In this document: positions 41,288 to 48,417 of the stretch, piece after piece | How the letters are laid out: each line of letters starts with the position of its first letter | How positions within the stretch are numbered: the first letter of the stretch is position 1 | Assembly (NCBI RefSeq): GCF_019733355.1 | Contig: NZ_JAIHLQ010000002.1 | Location: 186,001-250,000, forward strand | DNA from: Pseudomonas baetica | GTDB taxonomy: Bacteria > Pseudomonadota > Gammaproteobacteria > Pseudomonadales > Pseudomonadaceae | Length of the DNA stretch: 64,000 bases | Direction of reading: 5' to 3' | Program-made: the position numbers and the translations under genes | The notes under the pieces: generated by a model | What the model was told of the DNA's origin: nothing | Database searches by the model: none | The model's input: only the letters and a program-made list of their open reading frames with translations

Positions 41288-41315
41288 AGCCCGCCATTGA
41301 GCGGGCTTCTTTTTG
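41288..41315 (+). terminator. Intrinsic terminator before endolysin
   Basis: AGCCCGC (41288-41294) pairs with GCGGGCT (41301-41307), loop CATTGA, followed by TCTTTTT. The same core stem and loop occur at 25374-25397. It is followed by GCCTGGAGAAAAGC and the endolysin start. Confidence 0.8.
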
Positions 41316-41328
41316 CCTGGAGAAAAGC

Positions 41329-41751
41329 ATGACTGTCACTGAAAGAGATCGAGACATCCTCGCGCGCACCCTATGGGGTGAGGCGCGCGGCGAAGGAACA
41401 GCTGGGCAGATCGCCGTAGCTTGGACAGTTCGCAACCGGGTGTTCGACGGGAGGACCAACTCATGGTGGGGGGAGGGCTACGCCGGGGTTTGCCAGAAAC
41501 CTTACCAGTTCAGTTGCTGGAACAAGACCGACCCGAACTATCAGTTTCTGATCGGCGTGAAGCAGATCCCGTTCCGCGATCTGGCGCAATGTCGGATCGC
41601 TGCCGACAAGGTGATCGATGGAACTGTGCCTGATCCTACTGGTGGGGCCACGCACTATTACGCCACCAGTATCAAGGCGCCGGCTTGGGCTGCGAAGGCG
41701 AAGCAGACCCTGAAGCTGGGCGGTCACGTCTTCTTCAAGGATGTGCCGTAA
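41329..41751 (+). CDS. Endolysin, SleB-type cell wall hydrolase
   Basis: 140 residues, MTVTERDRDILARTLWGEAR. The SleB/CwlJ hydrolase pattern is clear: WGEARGEGTAGQIAVAWTVR, NRVF, CQKPYQFSCWNKTDPN and GGATHYYATS. The Glu in GEARGE is the likely catalytic residue for cutting glycan strands. No signal peptide, so release depends on the holin (14424). Followed by the spanin genes with a one-base overlap. Confidence 0.9.
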   Translation: MTVTERDRDILARTLWGEARGEGTAGQIAVAWTVRNRVFDGRTNSWWGEGYAGVCQKPYQFSCWNKTDPNYQFLIGVKQIPFRDLAQCRIAADKVIDGTVPDPTGGATHYYATSIKAPAWAAKAKQTLKLGGHVFFKDVP

Positions 41752-42272
41752 TGGTCTTTCCGTGGAAGTTGGTCGGCGTGCTGGCGCTGGTGCTCGCCGG
41801 CTTTGGAGGCGCCTGGCAGTTTCAGGACTGGCGCTACGGGAAGCAGTTGGCAGAGCAGGCCCGGCAACACACCGAAACCCTCAATCAACTGACCCAGGCC
41901 GCCGCCACCGCGCAGCAGGTCGAGCAGGACAAGCGGCTGGCGCTCGAGCAGCGGCTAGCGGCTAGCGACAAAACCCACTCCGAGAAAATGACCAATGCTC
42001 AAAAAGAACAGGCTCTTCTGCGTGATCGCCTTGCCACTTCTGATCTGCGGCTGTCAGTCCTCATTGATGCGGATTCAGCCGGTGGCTGTTCAGTGTCTGC
42101 CGCCACCGGTGCCGGCGGCGTGGATCATGCAGCCGTACGAGCCAAACTTGACCCGGCGCATGCTCAACGAATTATCGACATCACCGACACCGGCGACCGG
42201 GGATTGATCGCGCTGCAAGCGTGCCAGGCATATGTGAAAGCTGTCAGCGCTTCCGATCCCGCTCGTCCCTGA
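41751..42272 (+). CDS. Rz-like inner-membrane spanin
   Basis: 173 residues from the ATG at 41751 overlapping the endolysin stop as TAATG. An N-terminal membrane anchor (WKLVGVLALVLAGFGGAWQF) is followed by a long periplasmic coiled coil (AEQARQHTETLNQLTQAAAT, then KRLALEQRLAASDKTHSEKM). The i-spanin pairs with the outer-membrane lipoprotein encoded inside this gene in another frame to fuse the membranes at lysis. Confidence 0.88.
   Translation: MVFPWKLVGVLALVLAGFGGAWQFQDWRYGKQLAEQARQHTETLNQLTQAAATAQQVEQDKRLALEQRLAASDKTHSEKMTNAQKEQALLRDRLATSDLRLSVLIDADSAGGCSVSAATGAGGVDHAAVRAKLDPAHAQRIIDITDTGDRGLIALQACQAYVKAVSASDPARP
41995..42207 (+). CDS. Rz1-like outer-membrane spanin nested in Rz
   Basis: 70 residues in a frame different from the enclosing Rz gene. 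A lipoprotein signal MLKKNRLFCVIALPLLICGC ends at Cys20, and the mature part is proline-rich (VAVQCLPPPVPAAWIMQP), the typical o-spanin make-up. Full nesting of Rz1 in Rz is known from lambda. Confidence 0.85.
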   Translation: MLKKNRLFCVIALPLLICGCQSSLMRIQPVAVQCLPPPVPAAWIMQPYEPNLTRRMLNELSTSPTPATGD

Positions 42273-42570
42273 GAAGGCGCTGATTTTCGTGGAAGAGATG
42301 GTCCCTCTGGTGCGCCACGTCCGCAAATCTGCGCTTTTCGCTCAGTAAATCCCCCTCGGCGTACTGAAGCTTTGCCCTGAGAGAATTTCTCTCCTGAGTG
42401 AGCGCGTCATTGTCACGAACCAAGCCCTCAATATTTCCAAGTGCCCGATCGAGCTTGAGAGTGAGCGCTTCGAATTCGTTCTCGTACATCCGGATTTGAT
42501 GACGGCAGGTTTCGAGCGAAGTCGGGTTACCGAGCCAATCGTCGGTGTCTTCTATATAGAGGGGATCCAC
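42244..42570 (-). CDS. Coiled-coil protein with LexA-box promoter
   Basis: 108 residues from a GTG at 42570, read against the late operon and overlapping the Rz end by 29 bases. After a short acidic N-terminus (MDPLYIEDTDDWLGNPTSLE) it is almost all charged coiled coil (EALTLKLDRALGNIEGLVRD, RNSLRAKLQYAEGDLLSEKR). A LexA-type box lies 19 bases upstream, so expression in the SOS response is likely, timed with prophage induction. No enzymatic motif; a scaffold or interaction protein. Function unknown. Confidence 0.6.
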   Translation of the reverse strand: MDPLYIEDTDDWLGNPTSLETCRHQIRMYENEFEALTLKLDRALGNIEGLVRDNDALTQERNSLRAKLQYAEGDLLSEKRRFADVAHQRDHLFHENQRLLRDERDRKR

Positions 42571-42588
42571 GGGTGCGCCTTGCTGATA

Positions 42589-42604
42589 CTGTTTGGATAT
42601 ACAG
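42589..42604. promoter_or_regulatory. LexA-type SOS box 1
   Basis: CTGTTTGGATATACAG matches CTGT-N8-ACAG with an AT-rich core. It lies 19 bases before the start of the minus-strand coiled-coil gene. Confidence 0.7.
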
Positions 42605-42699
42605 TAATCGAGGGGCAGCCGGTGAGCGAGGATGAGGCGACGAGCTGTAGGATTTTGGATTGGTGTTCGGTCGGCAGGACGCCGGTGGAGGGTATACCA

Positions 42700-42715
42700 C
42701 TGTAGGAAAATACAG
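42700..42715. promoter_or_regulatory. LexA-type SOS box 2
   Basis: CTGTAGGAAAATACAG also matches CTGT-N8-ACAG. It lies 111 bp from box 1, between the coiled-coil gene and the rightward PD-(D/E)XK-like gene, and could serve either. Confidence 0.65.
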
Positions 42716-42945
42716 CTGTAAGTTGTTGATTCTTATAGGGTGTAATCGCGATATTTCAGTATGCTTTTGAGGTGGTTTTTTCCTTTGGTATCATGAGCTT
42801 ACGTGATTCCCGAAGTCACCTTGACATGGTGGTGAGCTATTCGAAAATTTAGCCTCAAGCCGGTGCTTGGATGATTTGCTTATGCCATCATCGAGGGTGT
42901 GGTGCCGCCTTAAGCGGATCGGGTATGAGCTATTAAATTTAAGGG

Positions 42946-43860
42946 GTGTCTGTGGTGAGCGAAGTCTTAACTCTTGAACCGTTTCCCCACTCTACATTTG
43001 TAAAAAAGGGAGAGGATTTAGTCAGTCAGGGAAAGGAAGCCGTGGAGTGGCTTCGGTCTTTAGGGGTATCAACGCCTGCCGACCGTTACCACGGCTACGT
43101 GCGCACTATTGAGTTATTCGGAAATCTCAAAGGTGATAGTTCTGCGGTAATACAAGGTTTTGACGCCTTTGTTAATGCGAATGCTGAATTGTTCGAGTTG
43201 AACAGGGTTCGTATGGCTCTCCTACAGGTCGACTCTCAGAGCTATCTCGATACACTCAAGCGGATTTCGCAAGGCCAGCCATATCGACATATCGCGGAGA
43301 ACGATCCGGGGCGAGATTACCTCTTTGAAATGTCCATTGCAGCCAGGCTGCTGAATGCGGGTCATGAAGTTGATTTAAACCAAATAGCAGATATTGTGGC
43401 CCAAGTTAATGGGCGGAAAATTTACATTGAAGCAAAGCGTATAAAGTCTTCAAGCAAAGTCGCATCCAGGGTTTCGGAGGCGAACAAGCAGCTAAGGAAA
43501 AGATTGGCTCAGGACCATTCAAGTACTTCTCGGGGGTTTGTGGCAGTTAACATAACGGACGTAATTAGTCCCGATTGTTCAGCTGTTATCCTTCATGATC
43601 AAGCCAAATTGCGTGAGCAGCACTCCCGAGTTTTCAATGGATTTATTACGGAGAATCCAGAGCTCTTTCATAAAGGTGAGCAGCCAAAATGTCTTGGAGC
43701 ATTCATCGAGTCGAGTTGGCAGGGGATGATTTCGGAAGGCGATGGCGATCCGAAGCTTTTTTTCTGCAGGGGTGCGACGTTCAAGCTGTATCGAATCACT
43801 CCAGCGGAAAAGGATTATGTCCGAGGCTTTATGCCAAAATTAGCAAACCAATTTGGTTGA
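42946..43860 (+). CDS. PD-(D/E)XK nuclease-like protein at prophage end
   Basis: Up to 304 residues. GTG codons at 42946, 42952 and 42955 are possible starts; AAGGGG at 42941 favours one of the last two. Residues ~118-165 carry a restriction-nuclease-like core: Glu128 in YLFEMSIAARLLNAGHEVDL, then Asp149 (IADIVAQVNG) and Glu162-Ala-Lys164 (KIYIEAKRIK), i.e. D-x12-ExK. The following basic helix KVASRVSEANKQLRKRLAQD could bind nucleic acid. N- and C-terminal parts are unassigned. It is the last gene before attR, in lower-GC DNA, where temperate phages commonly carry anti-phage cargo. I infer a single-protein defence nuclease; no family name is claimed. Confidence 0.6.
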   Translation: MSVVSEVLTLEPFPHSTFVKKGEDLVSQGKEAVEWLRSLGVSTPADRYHGYVRTIELFGNLKGDSSAVIQGFDAFVNANAELFELNRVRMALLQVDSQSYLDTLKRISQGQPYRHIAENDPGRDYLFEMSIAARLLNAGHEVDLNQIADIVAQVNGRKIYIEAKRIKSSSKVASRVSEANKQLRKRLAQDHSSTSRGFVAVNITDVISPDCSAVILHDQAKLREQHSRVFNGFITENPELFHKGEQPKCLGAFIESSWQGMISEGDGDPKLFFCRGATFKLYRITPAEKDYVRGFMPKLANQFG

Positions 43861-44011
43861 GGGTTCTTCGATTTCCACCTCGATCTCTTGCGCAAAACCT
43901 CCTCTGGAGGCCGCGTTCTACCGTTTGCATAAGCACAAAAAAACGGATGTTTTGCCACCCTGAAAACAGGGTATTATCCTTATAAAACAGTTGCTTGGGT
44001 CGCTACAGTCC

Positions 44012-44061
44012 CCAGCATGGGGTGCTAGGGGTCGAGTGTTCGAATCACTCCGTCCCGACCA
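44012..44061 (+). other. attR: 3' half of a tRNA-Pro(GGG) gene
   Basis: The sequence has anticodon loop ATGGGGT (anticodon GGG, 44017-44023), a perfect T-arm GAGTG-TTCGAAT-CACTC, acceptor strand CGTCCCG, discriminator A and CCA. Upstream of the anticodon arm there is no D-arm or 5' acceptor CGGGACG, and the anticodon stem has one mismatch, so this is not a complete gene. It is the repeated 3' end left by integration into a tRNA; the intact tRNA and integrase should lie left of the window. Confidence 0.85.
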
Positions 44062-44077
44062 TATTATTCAATGACTT

Positions 44078-44106
44078 AGGCCAATGTTCACAGCATTGGC
44101 CTTTTT
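44078..44106 (+). terminator. Intrinsic terminator downstream of attR
   Basis: AGGCCAATG (44078-44086) pairs with CATTGGCCT (44094-44102), followed by TTTTT. It is the probable original terminator of the tRNA-Pro gene. Confidence 0.85.
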
Positions 44107-44466
44107 CATGCGTGTGATATTTGCGTGGCATCTCCATTTCCGACGATGGTCTCGACAGAATCAGACTCGAGCAGCGGGATGTTGAGGAAGAAAAATCTCG
44201 TTCTACGTCTTTAGCTTCAGCATGACTGTTCAAGAGGTGTAAGCATGCAGCTTCTAATAGGGGCATGGCGGCAACTGCAGGCGCGCGTTCAGCAACGAGC
44301 AGCGCTGTAGGCGCGGTGGTGTATCCCGGGCAATATCTGCTCTATCTATGTATAAGCGGTATCATCACCTTATTCAGCAATATTAGTACCGCATCTAAAG
44401 AAGCGACGGTTCCTACCATCTCGCTCTTTACCCGGATTCGCTTTGTTATCAGAAGGAGAAAAAAAG

Positions 44467-45261
44467 ATGAAACGGATGTTTTTGATCGGGCTGTTCGCGG
44501 CATTACTTGCCGGTTGTGGTGATCCAAAACTGGACGCAACCACCGAAGGATCCTTGCAGGAGTCGTCTAAAAAAGTTGCTGAAAATCTGTCCCCTGACGA
44601 GAAGAAACAGTTTACGGCAGACCTGGTGCTGATTGCCTTGAGCAATTTGAGTCTCGGAAATACATCGCTGGTCGGGGTACAGCAGAACAATAGTTTAAGT
44701 CTCGACGGAAAGACGGCTGCTGACGTGAATGCGATGGCGACGACTATTCGCGCAGCGACCGAGCAGAAGAAAAAAGAGCAGGCGTTGTTGGAAATCAAGG
44801 AGCTGAAGTCCAAGGCTGCTTCTGCCGAGATTGCAAAAAGCGAGCTGGCGAAGTTCGCCGTATCGAGATCCAGACTTCTGGAGCAGCAGGCTGACAAGTA
44901 CTCGAAGATTGCTCAGCCGGTTATCGAGTTGACGGTGCAGAACGGCACTTCGCATCCAATCTCACGCGCGTACTTCAAGGGCTCCATTGCCAGTCCTGAA
45001 CGAGCCGTTCCATGGTTTGTCGACGCGTTCAATTATGAAATCAGCGGTGGCTTGGAGTCTGGTGAAGGCGCGACCTGGCAACTCTTGCCCAACAAGTTCG
45101 GCAAGTGGGGCAAGATTGAAGCGCCGGCAGGAGCCATTTTCACCGTTGAGGTCTACCGGCTTGATGGCCCGGATGGCAAGGCGCTTTTTGATGCCGGTGG
45201 TCTGAGTGAGAGTGAACAGGCGCGACTGGATGCCCTGCAAAATCAGTATGGTCCCGCTTGA
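44467..45261 (+). CDS. DUF6694-like lipoprotein
   Basis: 264 residues from the ATG at 44467 (AAGGAG about 9 bases upstream). Lipoprotein signal MKRMFLIGLFAALLAGCGDP with lipidation at Cys17. The mature part has ESSKKVAENLSPDEKKQFTA near the N-terminus, a helical charged middle (QKKKEQALLEIKELKSKAAS), and a C-terminal beta domain (ELTVQNGTSHPISRAYFKGS). The pattern fits proteobacterial DUF6694 lipoproteins of unknown function. It is the first clear chromosomal gene right of attR. Confidence 0.8.
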   Translation: MKRMFLIGLFAALLAGCGDPKLDATTEGSLQESSKKVAENLSPDEKKQFTADLVLIALSNLSLGNTSLVGVQQNNSLSLDGKTAADVNAMATTIRAATEQKKKEQALLEIKELKSKAASAEIAKSELAKFAVSRSRLLEQQADKYSKIAQPVIELTVQNGTSHPISRAYFKGSIASPERAVPWFVDAFNYEISGGLESGEGATWQLLPNKFGKWGKIEAPAGAIFTVEVYRLDGPDGKALFDAGGLSESEQARLDALQNQYGPA

Positions 45262-45276
45262 TAGCCTGACTTGCAT

Positions 45277-45299
45277 AAACCCGCTACGGCGGGTTTTTC
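45277..45299 (+). terminator. Intrinsic terminator of lipoprotein gene
   Basis: AAACCCGC (45277-45284) pairs with GCGGGTTT (45289-45296) around TACG, followed by more T. Confidence 0.85.
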
Positions 45300-45322
45300 T
45301 GTCTATTGATCCGCATAACGCT

Positions 45323-45679
45323 TCAGGTTCTCTTGCCTGAGGTCTTTTGCGCGTTATCGATGCAAAGCGAGTAATAAGTTTTCTGAAATTCAGCGATCAA
45401 GTCCTGTTGCATCTTAACGTTCGGCTGCCGCGGAAAGTCGTAGGCTTTTCCGATCAATCCTTTGTACAAATTGCCCACATATTCGCTTTCTTTTCCCGCG
45501 GTGTCGGCCATCTCTAACACGGTTGTGAGGGGCACGCCTTCTTGTCTGGCCTTCATGATTGCTCTGGCCGAGTTTTCTACGCGTTGGCACTCTTCCAAAA
45601 GCTCATTTGGCAAATTGGCGCTAATAACCGCAAGGCTGGTGAACATTACCGTTGCTGCTATAAAAACTCGTTTGATCAT
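45323..45679 (-). CDS. Small exported protein of unknown function
   Basis: 118 residues from the ATG at 45679, chosen because it gives a proper signal peptide (MIKRVFIAATVMFTSLAVIS, cleavage near ANL); a start at 45721 would add 14 residues. The mature part has two cysteines (LLEECQRV and YSLCIDN) that may form a disulfide in the periplasm. It contains VENSARAIMKARQEGVPLTT and VGNLYKGLIGKAYDFPRQPN. No known domain. Confidence 0.65.
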   Translation of the reverse strand: MIKRVFIAATVMFTSLAVISANLPNELLEECQRVENSARAIMKARQEGVPLTTVLEMADTAGKESEYVGNLYKGLIGKAYDFPRQPNVKMQQDLIAEFQKTYYSLCIDNAQKTSGKRT

Positions 45680-45834
45680 GACGCGCCATCCCTGATTTTG
45701 AGCATGAACTTTATCATTCATAGCTCAGCGCCACTATCTGATGCGGATGGTCAATTTAAAGGTCAGGGAAAGTTCACCGCCCGGACTTGATCGCTGATGC
45801 TTTGCCCCCGAGGTTTTTCAGGAGCCAGCCCCTC

Positions 45835-45962
45835 ATGGTGCGACCCGACGCCAAAGTCGAAAAGGTATACCTCTATCCCAAGCCCGTAGACTTTCGAAAA
45901 TCCATCGATGGCGTGGCCGTTCTGGTCGAGTTAGCTATTAAAGTCGGGGTGTTCGAGCTTGG
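45835..45962 (+). pseudogene. IS66 TnpB (Orf2) remnant
   Basis: The first ~40 codons from the ATG at 45835 encode MVRPDAKVEKVYLYPKPVDF followed by RKSIDGVAVLVELAIKVGVF, the start of IS66-family TnpB. After that the match ends and unrelated sequence follows; TnpA and TnpC are absent. This is a truncated insertion sequence left in the chromosome close to the prophage. Confidence 0.8.
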
Positions 45963-46039
45963 GGTAACCAAGCAACCCGACTGGAGACGATCGAACGAGC
46001 CTACCGGGTTGGTCTGCTTTCCCTGCGCGCCTTTGCTGC

Positions 46040-46246
46040 TTACCATTTACCTTCGTAGCTGGCACGGTCTCGCTGCCTTTTTGCGCTCTTTGACTTCAGA
46101 TCGTTGAACATCTTCTCGATATTTGCGTCGATGATTTCCCGTCCTGCCCTGTCGCCAAGGCCAATCGGTGAAATCTGCGGTCCCGCCACTGGCGTTAGAC
46201 TGGGGTTGTTGCGCCAGCGATGTATTGGCCCGCTGCTGGATACGAT
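46040..46246 (-). pseudogene. C-terminal gene remnant sharing a motif with the phage left arm
   Basis: A minus-strand frame without a start codon ends in REIIDANIEKMFNDLKSKSA then KRQRDRASYEGKW and a TAA. It contains QISPIGLGDRAGREI, matching QISLAGLGDRARREI encoded at 1421-1531. It has coding character but no start, so it is probably the tail of a disrupted gene, perhaps related to mobile-element proteins. Confidence 0.4.
46132..46177. repeat. 46-bp repeat, copy 2
   Basis: 41 of 46 bases match 1453-1498 in the same orientation. See copy 1 for details. Confidence 0.7.
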
Positions 46247-46425
46247 TTATATCGCCGCTTTTAAAGCCTTTCCGAGAAAATCATCGTTTGGTTCTGCGCC
46301 ACCACCTAATGCTGGGCCATTGAATGCAGGACTCCTCCGGTGTTCTGGACCGCAAGGAAATATCTTCTACACGGCTCAGGTATTAACACCCGGCAAACTG
46401 TGCGTCTGCCGGGAGTGAAAAGCGT

Positions 46426-46986
46426 TTAAGGCATCAAGACAGAGTCGACAACGTGGATCACGCCGTTTGACTGCATCACGTCCGCGATGCTGATACTTGC
46501 TTTACCGCCTTTGGCATCTGCCACCCAAAGCTTGCCGTCGTGAAGCTTGAGGTTTAGCGATTCACCTTGAACTGTTTTCAACACAACGTCGCCGCCGTTC
46601 TTTTTGGCGTCGGCCATCAGTTGTGCAGATGTGTGAGTGCCGGGCACAACGTGGTAGGTCAGGATTTTAGTCAGGTCAGCTTTGTGTTCAGGCTTGACCA
46701 GAGTATCGACGGTGCCTGCTGGCAGCTTGGCAAAGGCTTCGTTTGTCGGAGCGAATACGGTGAAGGGGCCTTTGCTGTTGAGCGTATCAACCAGCCCTGC
46801 AGCCTTGACTGCTGCTACGAGAGTCGTGTGGTCCTTCGAGTTGACCGCATTTTCTACGATGGTTTTGTTTGGGTACATCGCTGCGCCTCCGACCATCACA
46901 GAGTCGGCGGCAAAGCTGAGCGTTGCAGTTACGCAGAGGATAGCGAAGCAAGCTGCCGCAGCAATTTTTTTGTAAAAGGCATGCAT
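46426..46986 (-). CDS. Secreted fasciclin-domain protein
   Basis: 186 residues with a signal peptide (FAILCVTATLSFAADS; cleavage after AFA/ADS-type site near residue 26). One FAS1 domain: H1 motif SKGPFTVFAPTNEAFAKLP, YHVVPGTHTSAQLM, and H2-like region ending SNGVIHVVDSVLMP. FAS1 proteins act in adhesion or surface interaction and are periplasmic or secreted. It has a strong upstream leader (AAGGAGAT) and stands alone. Confidence 0.92.
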   Translation of the reverse strand: MHAFYKKIAAAACFAILCVTATLSFAADSVMVGGAAMYPNKTIVENAVNSKDHTTLVAAVKAAGLVDTLNSKGPFTVFAPTNEAFAKLPAGTVDTLVKPEHKADLTKILTYHVVPGTHTSAQLMADAKKNGGDVVLKTVQGESLNLKLHDGKLWVADAKGGKASISIADVMQSNGVIHVVDSVLMP

Positions 46987-47192
46987 GATGTATCTCCTTG
47001 GCTCTTATGCCCTCCGAGTGAGGGTATTGAATCTACGAGCCAACGATCAAAGTGGATGCACCGGTTCATAAAATAATTTTCTGAGTGCTGTGCTTGCTTG
47101 CTCAGCTTTCTGATTATTGCCGCAGTACGCTGGACGATCTTCTATAAGTGACGTGAGGGCCCGGCCCTTCGCCGGGCTTGTTTAAATACAGT

Positions 47193-47354
47193 TCAGCGCG
47201 TATCCACCTCTTTTATGATCTCGGTGGATGATCTGTCTGTGCGCCTCCGAACTCTGGTAATGAGCGCATGTACCGGATGGAGGATGGCGGTAAGCACGCC
47301 AAGCAGCATGATGATGAAGATGATGATCAGCGGGACGCTTTCATGCGAGAACAT
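47193..47354 (-). CDS. 53-aa single-span membrane protein
   Basis: 53 residues from the ATG at 47354, with AGGAG 8 bases upstream. A hydrophobic segment (VPLIIIFIIMLLGVLTAIL) is followed by a basic cytoplasmic-type tail (ITRVRRRTDRSSTEIIKEVD). The run of ATG-rich codons on the opposite strand explains antisense frames here. Function unknown; small membrane proteins of this type often modulate larger membrane complexes. Confidence 0.6.
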   Translation of the reverse strand: MFSHESVPLIIIFIIMLLGVLTAILHPVHALITRVRRRTDRSSTEIIKEVDTR

Positions 47355-47517
47355 GGTGGTTTACTCCTGTAGTCACTATGTCGGAACCCGCAGACTAGAC
47401 GCATAGAACCCTGTTTTCGATGAACGTATATTCATCCTCAGATGCTCGAGCTGTGCTACGGCAGCGCTGTGCGCAGTCGTCGACCAAACGTGTGCTTTAG
47501 GTCACGAATCCTTATGG

Positions 47518-47832
47518 ATGCATACCCAGGGTGAGCGGGGCGAAGGTTTTCCTCTGGCCGCACTCATTGCTCCATTGGTTGCCGTTGTTTCCGTCGCTTT
47601 CCATAAGGAGTGTGGAAAGAAACATCCCGATAGGGTTCTCTCGCTGGACCAATTCATATCGTTACATACGCATATGCCTGAAAAGCTGGCGAATCATGTC
47701 CCCGAAGTCGCTACAGAACTGAAGTACAAAAGTGAAGTAGAGACGGCGGTCATGAAAATAAAGACAGAGGCCGACCAAGACTTGTTGGAAGTGTTATGTG
47801 ATAGCTATTACCGAGAAGTGACCCAGCGGTAA
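47518..47832 (+). CDS. Hypothetical protein (104 aa)
   Basis: 104 codons, MHTQGERGEGFPLAALIAPL. The hydrophobic segment FPLAALIAPLVAVVSVAFH could be a signal anchor, followed by a soluble helical part (SLDQFISLHTHMPEKLANHV, SEVETAVMKIKTEADQDLLE). No good ribosome binding site is visible, so the start is uncertain. Function unknown. Confidence 0.45.
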   Translation: MHTQGERGEGFPLAALIAPLVAVVSVAFHKECGKKHPDRVLSLDQFISLHTHMPEKLANHVPEVATELKYKSEVETAVMKIKTEADQDLLEVLCDSYYREVTQR

Positions 47833-47921
47833 TAGCGCGCGCTCGCAGAGAGGCTCGGGCGGTTTTCGTCAGGCTGACGTGGCACCGTCCTGTGAAATGC
47901 TGAGGCAGTAGGATTCGGTTT

Positions 47922-48224
47922 TCACACATCCTGCTCATGCTCCATGCAATGAATGCATCCCGGGCCTGGCGAATCGCTGGGTACTGGTAACGTTCGCCCG
48001 GCGAGTTCCAGTTGAAAATCAATCTCGGCGTCAACCCAACTTGCGAACTCGGCCGCTGCGTAATGAAACGCGCGCTCTAGCTCTTTCATATCCGGCGCGT
48101 CGTCTGATGCATCCAGCCAAGCCTTTTTGGCAATACGGTAATCCTCCAGGACCGACAAAGTATCCTCATCAAGTCTGATAGCCACCGGGGCCGATAGGAT
48201 CTTGCGGGGGGCGGTCCATTTCAT
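47922..48224 (-). CDS. Hypothetical protein (100 aa)
   Basis: 100 residues from the ATG at 48224, chosen over longer starts because AAAGG lies upstream and coding character begins there. MKWTAPRKILSAPVAIRLDE, then DTLSVLEDYRIAKKAWLDAS and AFHYAAAEFASWVDAEIDF; the C-terminus has CIHCMEH, a possible metal-binding pair. Cytoplasmic. No known domain. Confidence 0.55.
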   Translation of the reverse strand: MKWTAPRKILSAPVAIRLDEDTLSVLEDYRIAKKAWLDASDDAPDMKELERAFHYAAAEFASWVDAEIDFQLELAGRTLPVPSDSPGPGCIHCMEHEQDV

Positions 48225-48417
48225 GGTGGTTTTACCTTTACCAAGAGCACACCGAACAAAGGGAAGACGAGGCGCCGGCGACGGCCTTGCAAGCGCCATT
48301 TGTCCATCCCCGAGAACTGCACGCATCAACGATGGCCAGATGGCTATGTTGCAAAGGCCGAAAAGCTATAGCAGCTCTCAGAGACAGGGTTAAAACGCAC
48401 AGGCCTCTCCTGCGAAG

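Larger units (their letters stand above)
42571..42945. other. Regulatory stretch with two LexA boxes and a -35-like element
   Basis: No convincing gene lies here. It contains two LexA-type boxes (described separately) and, at 42821-42826, TTGACA followed after 17 bases by AAAATT, a possible weak promoter for the PD-(D/E)XK-like gene. The DNA is more AT-rich than the late genes. Confidence 0.55.
43861..44466. other. Prophage-chromosome junction region
   Basis: No gene is evident in these ~600 bases. They hold a small ACCCTG/CAGGGT hairpin near 43960-43976, the attR tRNA fragment (44012-44061), its terminator (44078-44106) and chromosomal DNA leading to the lipoprotein gene at 44467, in which I see nothing else. 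Confidence 0.5.

Noticed and set aside
44012..44061. Complete tRNA-Pro gene
   Set aside because: D-arm and 5' acceptor strand are absent and the anticodon stem has a mismatch; only the 3' half is present.
46104..46418. 104-codon plus-strand frame next to the IS66 remnant
   Set aside because: Antisense to the minus-strand remnant at 46040-46246, which has better coding character; no homology or start signal.
47157..47182. GC-rich hairpin as a terminator for the 53-aa gene
   Set aside because: The T-rich tail is on the plus strand only, the wrong side for the minus-strand gene.
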